Origin: Lamellibrachia columna | Taxonomy: Eukaryota; Annelida; Polychaeta; Sabellida; Siboglinidae | Length of the DNA stretch: 64,000 nt | Assembly: GCA_963662155.1 (NCBI GenBank) | Contig: OY759267.1 | Location: forward strand, 15,419,989-15,483,988 | Reading direction: 5' to 3' | In this document: in pieces, positions 11,685-23,384 of the stretch | Layout: every line of letters starts with the position of its first letter | Position numbering within the stretch: position 1 is the first letter of the stretch | Program-made: the position numbers and the translations under genes | Notes under the pieces: model-generated | What the model saw: the letters and a program-made list of their open reading frames with translations, nothing else | Told to the model about the DNA's origin: nothing | Databases searched by the model: none

Positions 11685-13038
11685 TAGTGCCCTGCGCGGG
11701 CCGGGCTTTGGGTCCAAGCCCGGCCCGGCCCGCAGTCCGTGGGCCGGGCCGGGCCGGGCCTCTACATAATTCCGCGGGCCGGGCCGGGCCTGGGCCTACA
11801 TACTGCGGGCCCGGGTCGGGCCTGGGCTGAAAACAATTTAAACACATCGGGCTTGGGCCGGGCCTGGGCCTAGTGTGAGCGGGCCGGGCCGGGCCTGGGC
11901 TGGGCCTGGACATAATAAAAATATTCATAAAAAACACCGATTATTACTTTATTTTTTAATAAAACCTGATTATAAATTGTAATTCCGGTTAATGAATGCT
12001 TAAAATTATTTCTTTAGTATTATATAGTTGCAAATTGAGACCTTGCGTGGAATCTAATGGCCCCATAAGTTCACTTGGCTGGAAGTAGCCAGCCCCAAAT
12101 GTTTACTTTAGAAATATTTGTAGAGGCAATCAAGCCATGATTAAACATCAACTTTGGCACTACCAGTGGACATTCTATTGTCTAGGTCTTCCCTCCAAAC
12201 ATTGCCCACCTGACTGACCTGCCCACTGCCAAGTGCCCACTAGGCCACTAGTCCACTACCCAGTACCCAACCCAGTTGGTAATTGGTATTTCTCCCCAGT
12301 CCTAAATCATTCACACTTGTACCAATTCACACATGTCTGAACCTGTCTGTGTCAGGCTAGTGACTGCAGGCCTGCTGGAAATGCCACTGGGTGTCAGTGC
12401 CAGTGGGTGACATTTAATTGAAATATCATATTAAATTATGTTAACTTAGTTGACCTAATTCAATTAACAATATAAATTGGGGTTATGGCTTGCATAAGGG
12501 TTAAGTCAGGGTTAGATAAACAAATCTCGTACCCTAACCATAAGCCAATACATTGAAGTCAAATATAACAAATCTTATCATATTTAATAGTAATGACACT
12601 AAGAAGTTTTTCTTTATTTTTCTTCAGGATATTCGTCCGTTTGAAGAAGTTGGTGGTGTTGTATTTTTAGAACTCGTCCAGCACAATATGGACAAATAAA
12701 CTGTTTTACAGTTTATTTGTTTTTTGTCTTTGTTATAAGATTATAGGTTTATCTTCTCTAAACTTAGCGGGCCGCGGGCTTGCGGGCCGCGGGCTTACCC
12801 ATCTTTGGCCCGCGGGTATGGGCCGGGCCTGGGCCTGAAACTTGCGGGCTGGGCCGGGCCTGGGCCAAACATTCACGGTCTGGTTCGGGCCTGGGCCGGG
12901 CCTGGGCCTAAGTTCTAGTTTGCGGGCCTGGGTCGGGCCGGGCTTGAAAAATTATTGCGGGCCTGGGCCGGGCCTGGACTCTAACTGCTACTTGCGGGCC
13001 GGGCTTGGGATCAAATTCTAGGCCCGCGCAGGGCACTA
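11685..13038. mobile_element. Non-autonomous hAT-type DNA transposon, 1354 bp
   Basis: The ends are an exact 18-bp terminal inverted repeat, TAGTGCCCTGCGCGGGCC. Its first five bases fit the hAT consensus (T/C)A(A/G)NG. The 8 bases on each side are GCGTGCGT, consistent with the 8-bp target duplication of hAT elements, though ambiguous because the target is a GCGT array. About 240 bp inside the left end and 270 bp inside the right end are packed with GGGCCGGGCC and GGGCCTGGGCC motifs, probably subterminal transposase-binding repeats. The AT-rich centre (about 11935-12760) has no ORF resembling a transposase, so the element must depend on one supplied elsewhere. Confidence 0.88.
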
Positions 13039-13085
<47 letters not shown>

Positions 13086-13089
13086 TGTG
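13039..13089. repeat. (GCGT)n microsatellite, right part
   Basis: Continuation of the array interrupted by the hAT insertion. Confidence 0.95.
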
Positions 13090-14310
13090 TTTCAGGATTC
13101 TAAAAACCAACAAAACAGCTATCCAAATTAATTTACAATTGTTACAATTCGTATTTACTGCACTTAACTAACATGCTGCGCTTTACTAACATGCTGCAGA
13201 AATTACTTTTGGGATGTTTGTAACACTAACCCATCCATTTTTTAGCGTAGACAAACGAAACGGTGGTCTGTTGGACACGTTTCGCTCCCTGGGCGTGGGT
13301 ACAACGTAATATTTTCGATTGGCAATGTCACGTTTCAAGATATCAACTTTGTGTTTACGAAAAACATGATCTTCATAAACATCTACCCGATTGTATGTTT
13401 CCTCCTACGGACTACGCAACTGAAGCCACCTTGTCGGTGGCCGTGGCCGGAGCGATCTTCGCGGTTCATCGACTCCGTCCGCCGCTCGCCACCAGGCGGG
13501 GAGAGACGGCAGATGATCCGAGATAAGAGGTCGTGAGAGTCGCGACCTTCGCGTAGCATCTTATCAACGGGAAGACGGTGCAGCTGGAGTAGGAAGTGGG
13601 CCGCCCCGGTAGAGTTTCCCCGTCCCGATAACGCTCGCAACCCGCTTGAAATCGAGAGGCGGTGTGCGCGTCTCATTATCTGCTGGCGTAAACAAAGCCC
13701 GAGGCTTCCCCGAAGTATCAAACGGTGTCGCTGACAGAAGTCACAAATACGCCAGCAAGAGACGATGTTCAGCTGGCGGACGCGGTCCTGGACCGGGGCT
13801 CAACATCGCATGTCCAGGGGCGGACCCGGGCCGGGCAGCTGTATTTCATGGTCCGCCCCGGACCCCTGCTTCAGTGCATTCAGGCGGAACACGAAGTGTG
13901 TAAACGATCGTCTCCCGTAGGAGCGGTAACACCGTTGTACAGTGATGGGAGTATTAAAACATGTACAACCATTTAGTATTCCTTTGTTAATTAGTACACA
14001 ATTGTTAGGATAATTTGGCTGATTAAATCAAATGAATTCGTGCACAAACAATGTAAACACGTGTTATTACAGAAGTAGAATGTTCGAGGATCGACGTGTG
14101 TCCAACGTTCGTCGGTCGACATTTCGCGCTACAAATCATCATTTACATCTAAATATATTCGGATATTAGTAATGGCGTCCAAAAATCTACAAATCGACTA
14201 ACTCTATCAAAGCAATGCACATCAGGCTCGTCTGTGTTTATCCGTGTTTTGTCAGCGGTATCTCACCGGGGGGCCAATTTCGTCCACCCCTTGCCTCTTA
14301 CCTATATATA
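13090..14310. other. Intergenic DNA with GC-rich patch at about 13400-13960
   Basis: No gene recognised. The patch is CpG-rich and includes a small inverted repeat, CAGGGGCGGACC against GGTCCGCCCC, at about 13816-13865. Frames of 60-112 residues on both strands share no family motif that I know and are probably by-products of GC content. Confidence 0.45.
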
Positions 14311-14312
14311 TA

Positions 14313-14466
<154 letters not shown>

Positions 14467-15238
14467 TGTATAATGGTGCGTGGTTACATACAATGATAGA
14501 AAAACGTACATAACCAGCTTCTTCTGTCGAATGTACCAGTGGAAAGTCGGTGTGGTTTTACAATGAATGTGTTCGTAAGTGGAGGAAGTGTACAGCAATT
14601 TGAGCAGTTTGTGTAGAAACAGATGCTTGTCCTGTATAAAAACAATGCGTTCATTGGAAGAAGATGCGCAAGCGCGACAAAGAGGAAACGATGGTAGTCA
14701 CCTCCATCAGAGTGGTCCCAGCCGATCAGGAGAGCGTGCGCGTCCCACCACAAGTGATACTTTTTCCACGCATCAACATCCGACTCCCATCGTATGTATC
14801 GCGCGTATAAACAAAAACTTTTATAATCGCGCAGACGTCCCGATTCACGATAAATACGACTACTTTATAACCCGGCAAATGGCACGCGTCTCGACAGATC
14901 CACGCTTTATCCGACCTGTGTAAACAATCGAGACAGGAAGAACTGTTCCATCCGGCGGCCGTGGGCTGCGATACCCCTACGGCGCAGGGATCCCGTCATC
15001 CTGCGACCCCAGGCCCTCCCGTCTCATTCAATCGGGTGTCGGGTGGCAGCGCTATCGCGCTGTTTAGCGAACAGGGGCTTCGTGAGACGCGTCGACGGCC
15101 GATAAGGACACGTGCCACGTAACATGAGCTGTGACGTAAAATAGTCGCTCGCCCGGGAGACGTCGCGTGGGGCACGAGACGTGTGCGCGGTGGTTTTGGA
15201 GGTGGTTGTGCTGGTGGTTGTGATTGTGATTGTGAATG

Positions 15239-15239
<1 letters not shown>

Positions 15240-15275
<36 letters not shown>

Positions 15276-15276
15276 A
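15240..15276. repeat. (GTT)n microsatellite
   Basis: About twelve GTT triplets, giving poly-Asn or poly-Thr frames on the minus strand that are artefacts. Confidence 0.95.
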
Positions 15277-15589
15277 ACAAGTGTGCATCTGTCTCTATTT
15301 GACGCGACGTAACTATTCAAACAACACCAATCCCGTTACGTAGACAGCCACCGCCGCTCTATAAGCCACGTCGTCACGCGAAGATGGACTTACATTCGCG
15401 TCAACCGAACCGCTTCTAAATCCTTTCTCAAGTTAACGCCGCTCCACTCTCCGCCTCCATCGACTCGGCCCCGTGACGCAAGCACGCTAACCGCCGCACG
15501 GTCGATCTGTTTACGTTGAGTAAATCAGCGGCTTACGACATGACAGGGCTCGACTTGAACCATCTTTATCGCGGCCCGTCTTTAATTTC

Positions 15590-15760
15590 CTGCTCGCCCT
15601 TTATTAATCCGCATTGTAAACAGTAATTACACGTGTGCCAGCGACGACGGACGGTGGACATTATCTCCCCGGGGTCCATCTGTTATGTTATTAGGCCCAT
15701 CAATAATTCGCCGCACAAAGCGACGATCAATTAATTCGGGGCAGGTGCAATAAAAATGTC
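15590..15760. promoter_or_regulatory. Dense cluster of homeodomain, Fox, bHLH and Hox-like sites
   Basis: Visible sites are TGTAAACA (Fox-like) at 15615-15622, TAATTA (homeodomain) at 15624-15629, CACGTG E-box at 15630-15635, CATCTG E-box at 15677-15682, ATCAATAATT at 15699-15708, ATCAATTAATT at 15726-15736, CAGGTG E-box at 15742-15747 and GCAATAAAA (posterior-Hox-like) at 15747-15755. Several abut or overlap. This is the texture of a conserved developmental enhancer, but conservation itself cannot be seen here. Confidence 0.45.
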
Positions 15761-16351
15761 GACGTCAATCGCCGTGCGACTGACTCGAGCGCGAGATCGC
15801 ACAAAGGCGCCGTCACAAAGCGGCGCAGGTAAAATGCGATCTTTATCCGTCTGTCGGCTACGTAATTGACGCGCCGTAATCAGACGCTGAATGTGGCCGA
15901 TTCTCTCGCTGATTTATTAGATTTTTATCAACGCCAAGATGCAGGCCCACTCGGCGGCAGCACGGGTCTCACAGATTGCCTCCGTCGGACCAACCGGAAG
16001 CGTTTCCGGTTCGCGAGTCGCGATTCATCTTTTCCGATCACCAAATGGTAGATCGCGTTTTATAAAAAAATTTCACAAGATTGCCATCCAATACAAAAAG
16101 CAGATGGCGAGTGAACATGGCGAGTGAACATGGCCATTGGCTTATCGGGAGTCCAGCGATTATTCCTCTGCGTGTAACCCACCCTTCTAATATATTTGTC
16201 AATTTAATTTTTAGACGTTCACGTTGTTAGCATTTATATAACAAGTACATACTGCGTGTGTTCCAAAATGTGGTCCTCTGTGAAAATCAACAGTTTCTTG
16301 TATATTTTTTATAACGTTACTTCGTGTCTTCTAGTGCTCCTACCCTGCTTA

Positions 16352-16372
16352 TATATATATATATATATATAT
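16352..16372. repeat. (TA)n microsatellite
   Basis: About ten TA units. Confidence 0.9.
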
Positions 16373-16889
16373 GATACAAATACGTCTATCGTATTTTCGT
16401 AACCATTTCATATCTTAAACATTTCTATTTAATATCCTCTTTTATCGTCTTGTCGCTTGTGAAAACTGTACAATTGCTCAGAAATCGTGTTTGTCTTTCT
16501 TTTGCACTGGGGTTGACATGGGCGCAGTCGGTACTAAATTTAGCTAATATTTTTATGGTTGTAAAACCTGGTTCACTGCGAGAGACAACCACAAAAAATA
16601 ACATTACAACATCTGCCTTTTTGAGGCGTATTTCTGACATTATCATAATTTGTTTGCGGTATATGGAAAACAATGCCGGATTAACCCTGTTACACATGGT
16701 ACACTCGTATCAGGCCCCCCCACAAAGAGGTGCCCCCACACAATGTGTATTCATCGGATCTGGATGATACTCTAACCAATGAACTGGTACGTTCTACTAG
16801 TACTAGTTGCTTAAACTCACAGGTTAACTGGGGCATGACGTCTCACCAGAGCAGACGATGTGTCAGATGTTGATCAAGAGAAATCTCAA

Positions 16890-17075
16890 GGGTGTTTCCC
16901 CATGCAATATGGAGGTATTGCTTCGCACATATCAGCTACGATAACCGTAGTCGAGAGAGGTCTTTGTCCAGGTTGAAACTGATCAAAGATGAGCACCGAT
17001 CCACAGTGAACCCCAACGTCTGGCTCTGCTCAGTGCGGGGACATCACGCGTCAGATCAATACTTACAAGATTTCT
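16890..17075 (+). pseudogene. hAT transposase C-terminal dimerisation fragment
   Basis: A plus-strand frame gives RERSLSRLKLIKDEHRSTV (about 16952-17010), matching the C-terminal dimerisation signature of hAT-superfamily transposases (E-R-x-F/L-S-x-L-K-x-I-K then L-R-S-T-M). Just upstream, one frame away, ISATITVVE supplies the preceding residues, so at least one frameshift separates the halves. After the signature the frame drifts and ends near 17140. Only about 60 residues of an expected 500-700 remain. It has no visible link to the non-autonomous element at 11.7-13.0 kb. Confidence 0.6.
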
Positions 17076-17348
17076 TTTGGACTTCTTGTATGTATATTTG
17101 TATGACGTCACCAACAACAATATGCGAGTACTTGTACTAAAACATATATTTGAATAAACGCTAAGGTAAAGGGTGCTACCCACATTGTCAATACCACGAG
17201 TCTCGATCTTCGTCTTTCACGCATTCGGTGTAGAGGTCCCTACAAAACGTGTGTACCACCGCCCCCCCCCCCATTGTTAATCAGGCGCTTGTTATGGAAA
17301 ACAGTGCCTTATTTCGTCGATAAGTTGTAGAGAAGAAAGAATGTTTTG

Positions 17349-19956
17349 TTGTTATCTCATCTAGGTCACATGCACCATTTTATTCATAACAAACACAGTC
17401 TTGCACGTTCTTCCTATGACAATTGTTATCTCATCTAGGTCACATGCACCATTTTATTCATAACAAACACAGTCTTGCACGTTCTTCCTATGACAATTGT
17501 TATCTCATCTAGGTCACATGCACCATTTTATTCATAGCAAACACAGTCTTGCACGTTCTTCCTATGACAATTGTTATCTCATCTATAGGTCACATGCACC
17601 ATTTTATTCATAGCAAACACAGTCTTGCACGTTCTTCCTATGACAATTGTTATCTCATCTAGGTCACATGCACCATTTTATTCATAGCAAACACAGTCTT
17701 GCACGTTCCTCCTATGACAATTGTTATCTCATCTATAGGTCACATGCACCATTTTATTCATAGCAAACACAGTCTTGCACGTTCCTCCTATGACAATTGT
17801 TATCTCATCTATAGGTCACATGCACCATTTTATTCATAACAAACACAGTCTTGCACGTTCCTCCTATGACAATTGTTATCTCATCTATAGGTCACATGCA
17901 CCATTTTATTCATAACAAACACAGTCTTGCACGTTCTTCCTATGACAATTGTTATCTCATCTATAGGTCACATGCACCATTTTATTCATAACAAACACAG
18001 TCTTGCACGTTCTTCCTATGACAATTGTTATCTCATCTAGGTCACATGCACCATTTTATTCATAACAAACACAGTCTTGCACGTTCTTCCTATGACAATT
18101 GTTATCTCATCTAGGTCACATGCACCATTTTATTCATAACAAACACAGTCTTGCACGTTCTTCCTATGACAATTGTTATCTCATCTAGGTCACATGCACC
18201 ATTTTATTCATAACAAACACAGTCTTGCACGTTCCTCCTATGACAATTGTTATCTCATCTAGGTCACATGCACCATTTTATTCATAACAAACACAGTCTT
18301 GCACGTTCCTCCTATGACAATTGTTATCTCATCTAGGTCACATGCACCATTTTATTCATAACAAACACAGTCTTGCACGTTCCTCCTATGACAATTGTTA
18401 TCTCATCTATAGGTCACATGCACCATTTTATTCATAGCAAACACAGTCTTGCACGTTCTTCCTATGACAATTGTTATCTCATCTAGGTCACATGCACAAT
18501 TTTATTCATAACAAACACAGTCTTGCACGTTCCTCCTATGACAATTGTTATCTCATCTATAGGTCACATGCACCATTTTATTCATAACAAACACAGTCTT
18601 GCACGTTCTTCCTATGACAATTGTTATCTCATCTAGGTCACATGCACCATTTTATCCATAACAAACACAGTCTTGCACGTTCCTCCTATGACAATTGTTA
18701 TCTCATCTATAGGTCACATGCACCATTTTATTCATAGCAAACACAGTCTTGCACGTTCTTCCTATGACAATTGTTATCTCATCTAGGTCACATGCACCAT
18801 TTTATTCATAACAAACACAGTCTTGCACGTTCTTCCTATGACAATTGTTATCTCATCTAGGTCACATGCACCATTTTATTCATAACAAACACAGTCTTGC
18901 ACGTTCTTCCTATGACAATTGTTATCTCATCTAGGTCACATGCACCATTTTATTCATAACAAACACAGTCTTGCACGTTCTTCCTATGACAATTGTTATC
19001 TCATCTAGGTCACATGCACCATTTTATTCATAACAAACACAGTCTTGCACGTTCTTCCTATGACAATTGTTATCTCATCTAGGTCACATGCACCATTTTA
19101 TTCATAACAAACACAGTCTTGCACGTTCTTCCTATGACAATTGTTATCTCATCTAGGTCACATGCACCATTTTATTCATAACAAACACAGTCTTGCACGT
19201 TCTTCCTATGACAATTGTTATCTCATCTAGGTCACATGCACCATTTTATTCATAACAAACACAGTCTTGCACGTTCCTCCTATGACAATTGTTATCTCAT
19301 CTATAGGTCACATGCACCATTTTATTCATAGCAAACACAGTCTTGCACGTTCTTCCTATGACAATTGTTATCTCATCTAGGTCACATGCACAATTTTATT
19401 CATAGCAAACACAGTCTTGCACGTTCTTCCTATGACAATTGTTATCTCATCTAGGTCACATGCACCATTTTATTCATAACAAACACAGTCTTGCACGTTC
19501 TTCCTATGACAATTGTTATCTCATCTAGGTCACATGCACCATTTTATTTATAGCAAACACAGTCTTGCACGTTCTTCCTATGACAATTGTTATCTCATCT
19601 AGGTCACATGCACCATTTTATTCATAGCAAACACAGTCTTGCACGTTCTTCCTATGACAATTGTTATCTCATCTAGGTCACATGCACAATTTTATTCATA
19701 GCAAACACAGTCTTGCACGTTCTTCCTATGACAATTGTTATCTCATCTAGGTCACACACACCATTTTATTCATAGCAAACACAGTCTTGCACGTTCTTCC
19801 TATGACAATTGTTATCTCATCTAGGTCACATGCACCATTTTATTCATAGCAAACACAGTCTTGCACGTTCTTCCTATGACAATTGTTATCTCATCTAGGT
19901 CACATGCACCATTTTATTCATAACAAACACAGTCTTGCACGTTCTTCCTATGACAA
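17349..19956. repeat. Satellite array: 35 units of 74 or 76 bp
   Basis: Thirty-five head-to-tail units start with TTGTTATCTCATCTAGGTCA, pass through CATGCACCATTTTATTCATA, and end with TTCCTATGACAA. Unit starts run from 17349 to 19883. Twenty-six units are 74 bp. Nine (starting at 17571, 17721, 17797, 17873, 17949, 18395, 18545, 18695 and 19289) carry an extra TA (ATCTATAGG) and are 76 bp. Other variable sites are ATAAC/ATAGC, GTTCTTCC/GTTCCTCC and CACCAT/CACAAT. Units are otherwise almost identical, so the array is young or homogenised. Each junction makes the palindrome ACAATTGT, and each unit contains AGGTCA, a nuclear-receptor half-site. No ORF persists. Confidence 0.98.
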
Positions 19957-20149
19957 TTCGCACCGCACCAACACTACTACAGAGGCATTATAAAATTAAC
20001 AATTCACCACCATGAAGAGTGATTCCAGGATATTGAATACGAGCAGGTTCGTTGAATATATTGACAGCTGCATTCTTAACAACTTCACAAAAAATGGATG
20101 TCCATCTTTGTCTGGCAAAACACTGAATGACCAGATTCAGGTAGTTGTC

Positions 20150-20235
20150 TGACGTCACATTGACGTCACACTGACAGGCAGCGACAGCCCTTTATAAAGT
20201 CACGTTCAGTTTCTCAGTTTCTTCGATAAACGTCA
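20150..20235 (+). promoter_or_regulatory. Candidate promoter: two CRE sites and a TATA box
   Basis: Two perfect cAMP-response elements, TGACGTCA, lie at 20150-20157 and 20161-20168. TTTATAAAG, a good TATA box, follows at 20191-20199, so initiation would be expected near 20220-20230. A possible transcript to the right has polyadenylation-like AATAAA at 20909-20914 and no convincing ORF, so a non-coding RNA or a remnant of a mobile-element promoter is possible. Confidence 0.4.
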
Positions 20236-20291
20236 ATAAAAGTCACATTTTTCACAGCAGCAACCGCAATCGACCATCGTCTTCAAGTGAC

Positions 20292-20349
20292 GTTTTTCTA
20301 CCAAGAGAAAGCACGCGACAGTTTTTCTACCAAGAGAAAGCACGCGACA
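20292..20349. repeat. 29-bp tandem duplication
   Basis: Two exact copies of a 29-bp unit beginning GTTTTTCTACCAAGAGAAAG, starting at 20292 and 20321. They lie about 100 bp downstream of the CRE/TATA cluster. Confidence 0.95.
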
Positions 20350-20936
20350 AGACTTCACAACCGACATCAATACAGACAATGTCAGACATGTTATGGTGAC
20401 ACGGTATACGCGACGTATAACTGTGTATACACTGGTGTTTGGGGACCTAGCAAATACTGTGTTGAAAGTGTAAATAGGATTTTTTCTTACTGTGTTTTTT
20501 TTAATAATTATGACTTTCCATTCACGCTCTTTTTAGAAGCTTTTAATGTGTGATGTATAGAATGTGTCCATATGTTTATGTTCTCTATATATAATGTTAC
20601 AATATAGACACAGTTGTAAAATAGATGTAAAGAAATTCCTGCATGTGGATTACATTCCGTAAGAATGGAAAATAGCGAGTTCTTTTATTATTAGTCAAGT
20701 TGTCCAGCAGGTTGCTTGGTGGCGTATCAACGAGGTGTATGTCATGATCGTATAGTCATATGATAAATTATTGTGCTTTCCCGTATTGTCAGTGTATGCT
20801 TGGCCATATTGTCTTCATGGACCCCAAAGGAAATAACCATTAATACTTTAACTTTATCATCCAAGTTTTTGCCATATTTATGTGACTGTATAACTATGTC
20901 TTCATCTGAATAAAACTAAGTTAAATCGCCACATTT

Positions 20937-21480
20937 CTGCGTAATATAAAATAGGAAAGTATTATAGGGTGACGTAAAACAGAACGTGACGTATGCATGC
21001 GGTCGCCATCATTACATATCAGTCGTTGCAACTGCGTGTCTCCTATCGCAGACACTACCGATTGCATCCGAGTAAAATCTCATTAATCCTCCCGAGATCA
21101 ATTCGCCCGGATTCTCCCGACGATTTCGGACGGCACTTGAAATGCTACTCGCGCCAAAAGTAATTACAGAGATTAGACGAATCGCGCCGCCTGAGAGCGC
21201 GCGCTCAGGTGAGCAGCTCGGCGTGTCTCTCTCCCGCTGTTTCGGTCAGTTTCAGTCGGCGCCGATCGGAAATTGTCGGCGCGTCTTTCATCTCGTTTCG
21301 ACGCGTGCGCGCGCAGTTGATGGATCTACCGACAAAGATGACGAGCGTGCCCCGGATCCAGGCAGAGGATGTCGCCTTTCCGGGGGGCGACAACGTTTGT
21401 GCTTGCCGCTTGCCGAAGAAATAAATATGATGTGGCTCCAAAACGCCGCGACAGAATGAGCACATTTTCGTTGCCTTATA
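20937..21480. promoter_or_regulatory. GC/CpG-rich patch with homeodomain-type sites
   Basis: The GC-rich stretch includes CATTAATCC (about 21083), GATCAATTCG, AAGTAATTACAGAGATTAGA (about 21158-21177) and an E-box, CAGGTG, near 21209. Overlapping 70-105 residue frames on both strands have no recognisable domain. A developmental enhancer or an unannotated 5' exon are both possible. Confidence 0.35.
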
Positions 21481-22873
21481 CCTTTATCGTATAATGGATG
21501 ATATAATAAGGTTGATTATTCATAACGTGTATAATAATAAGGGTGATTGTTCTTACTGACTGAGTACACGTGCATATAAGGAGGCACTGATATTATCACT
21601 TTTGTTGACCATGAACGAACTGTTCAGGAATCACCAAAGCGCTTATCATTCGTTATTCAGCGTGTGTATGTGTGCGTGCGTGCGTGCGTGTCTCACACGG
21701 ATTTTATCAACACAAATGTCGTCGACTGCAACTACAACAATACATCGGCGAAATAATATAGTTTACTTTATGGATATTTAAAATCCACTCCCAGTTCCAA
21801 AGCACAAGCTATAGTGATATACAAATAGCGTATATATGTATCCACCAGGGGTGATGTGTAACTTACATGTATATTTTCCTAGAATTTGGCTGTTTAACAA
21901 TAATATCATGCATTCCTAATGTTGTATACCCCAGCTCCATATGTTTTGAAATAATTATTTATTTCCTGATATATTGCATTTCATTTTCATTTTATTTATA
22001 ATAGTTATCTCAAAGTCAAAACTTACTTTTCAAGTGCACACAGGTGAGGGTTAAATCGTATATCTTATCGAGTAGGATCGGTTGACAATAACAAAGAGTC
22101 GTGTACAACATCTGCTTAAAATAAATCCACTTGATTGATCGGTCACACGACGACGTAGCGTCGTGATGGGAAAGTCCCACTGAAATATAACAAAACATAA
22201 ACACAAGTCTCGTTCAATCTAGTTGCAATAAACATTGTTTCAACAAACTTTATTATTATAATATGATTATTATTTCATGCAGTGATTAAAAAACTTGCTT
22301 TGTAGAGATAATATTATGTTCCCTCAACACAACAGATAACGAACCATTCCAAAAGACCCATTCAGCGGAAACATCGCAATATTATATCGTTACAATGTGC
22401 AGACGTTTCCGGGGTAACATGGAACATTAACCAACCACCGATATAACGTGTACGTTCTATCGTATCATAAAGTCGTTAGCAACATCCTAAATGATATGAG
22501 TTATGCAAACAAAGGCGGGGAGATGTGATGTCGCACGTCATTTGATTAAAATCGGCGCACCATTTATTGTGAAACACGATATGCCATTTTTATTAGTTAT
22601 GCATAGTCATTCATGCATGCATTTGCTGCCCTACCGGTACGCATGGCATGTTTTCATTAATACCAGCAGGCGCATACAATCATAATAATAATGATATTGA
22701 AACTGATACTGACAATGACAAAAACAATAATAATAATGATTATTATTTATTATCTAGCGCCTAAATCCTCATTCAGGAACCCGAGTTTAACTTTTTTAAT
22801 AAGTGGAGTCCATTATTAAAAACGTGCATGGAACTAAAAAAAATATTGTCAAAAATTAATACCGTAAAGCTTA
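21481..22873. other. AT-rich intergenic DNA
   Basis: No gene recognised. It contains a short GCGT run at about 21668-21690 and AAT-rich stretches near 22680-22745. Confidence 0.6.

Positions 22874-23382
<509 letters not shown>

Positions 23383-23384
<2 letters not shown>

Larger units (their letters stand above)
14930..16060. promoter_or_regulatory. CpG-rich candidate regulatory domain
   Basis: About 1.1 kb with roughly half GC and high CpG stands out from AT-rich surroundings. It is interrupted by a GTT trinucleotide array at 15240-15276. No frame looks like a known protein. The central 170 bp is dense in developmental transcription-factor-like sites (next entry). It lies 14-15 kb beyond the 3' end of the PRDM3/16-type gene and could serve that gene or one left of the window. 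Confidence 0.4.

Noticed and set aside
11935..12760. Possible transposase inside the GGGCC-rich hAT element
   Set aside because: The centre is AT-rich with no frame resembling a hAT transposase, so it was called non-autonomous.
17349..19956. Regular repeat array with CRISPR-like look
   Set aside because: There are no unique spacers. Whole 74/76-bp units repeat head to tail in a eukaryotic context, so it is a satellite.
20150..20290. LTR-like order of enhancer, TATA box and AATAAA (20235)
   Set aside because: No second LTR, primer-binding site or gag/pol remnants nearby, so it is kept only as a candidate promoter.
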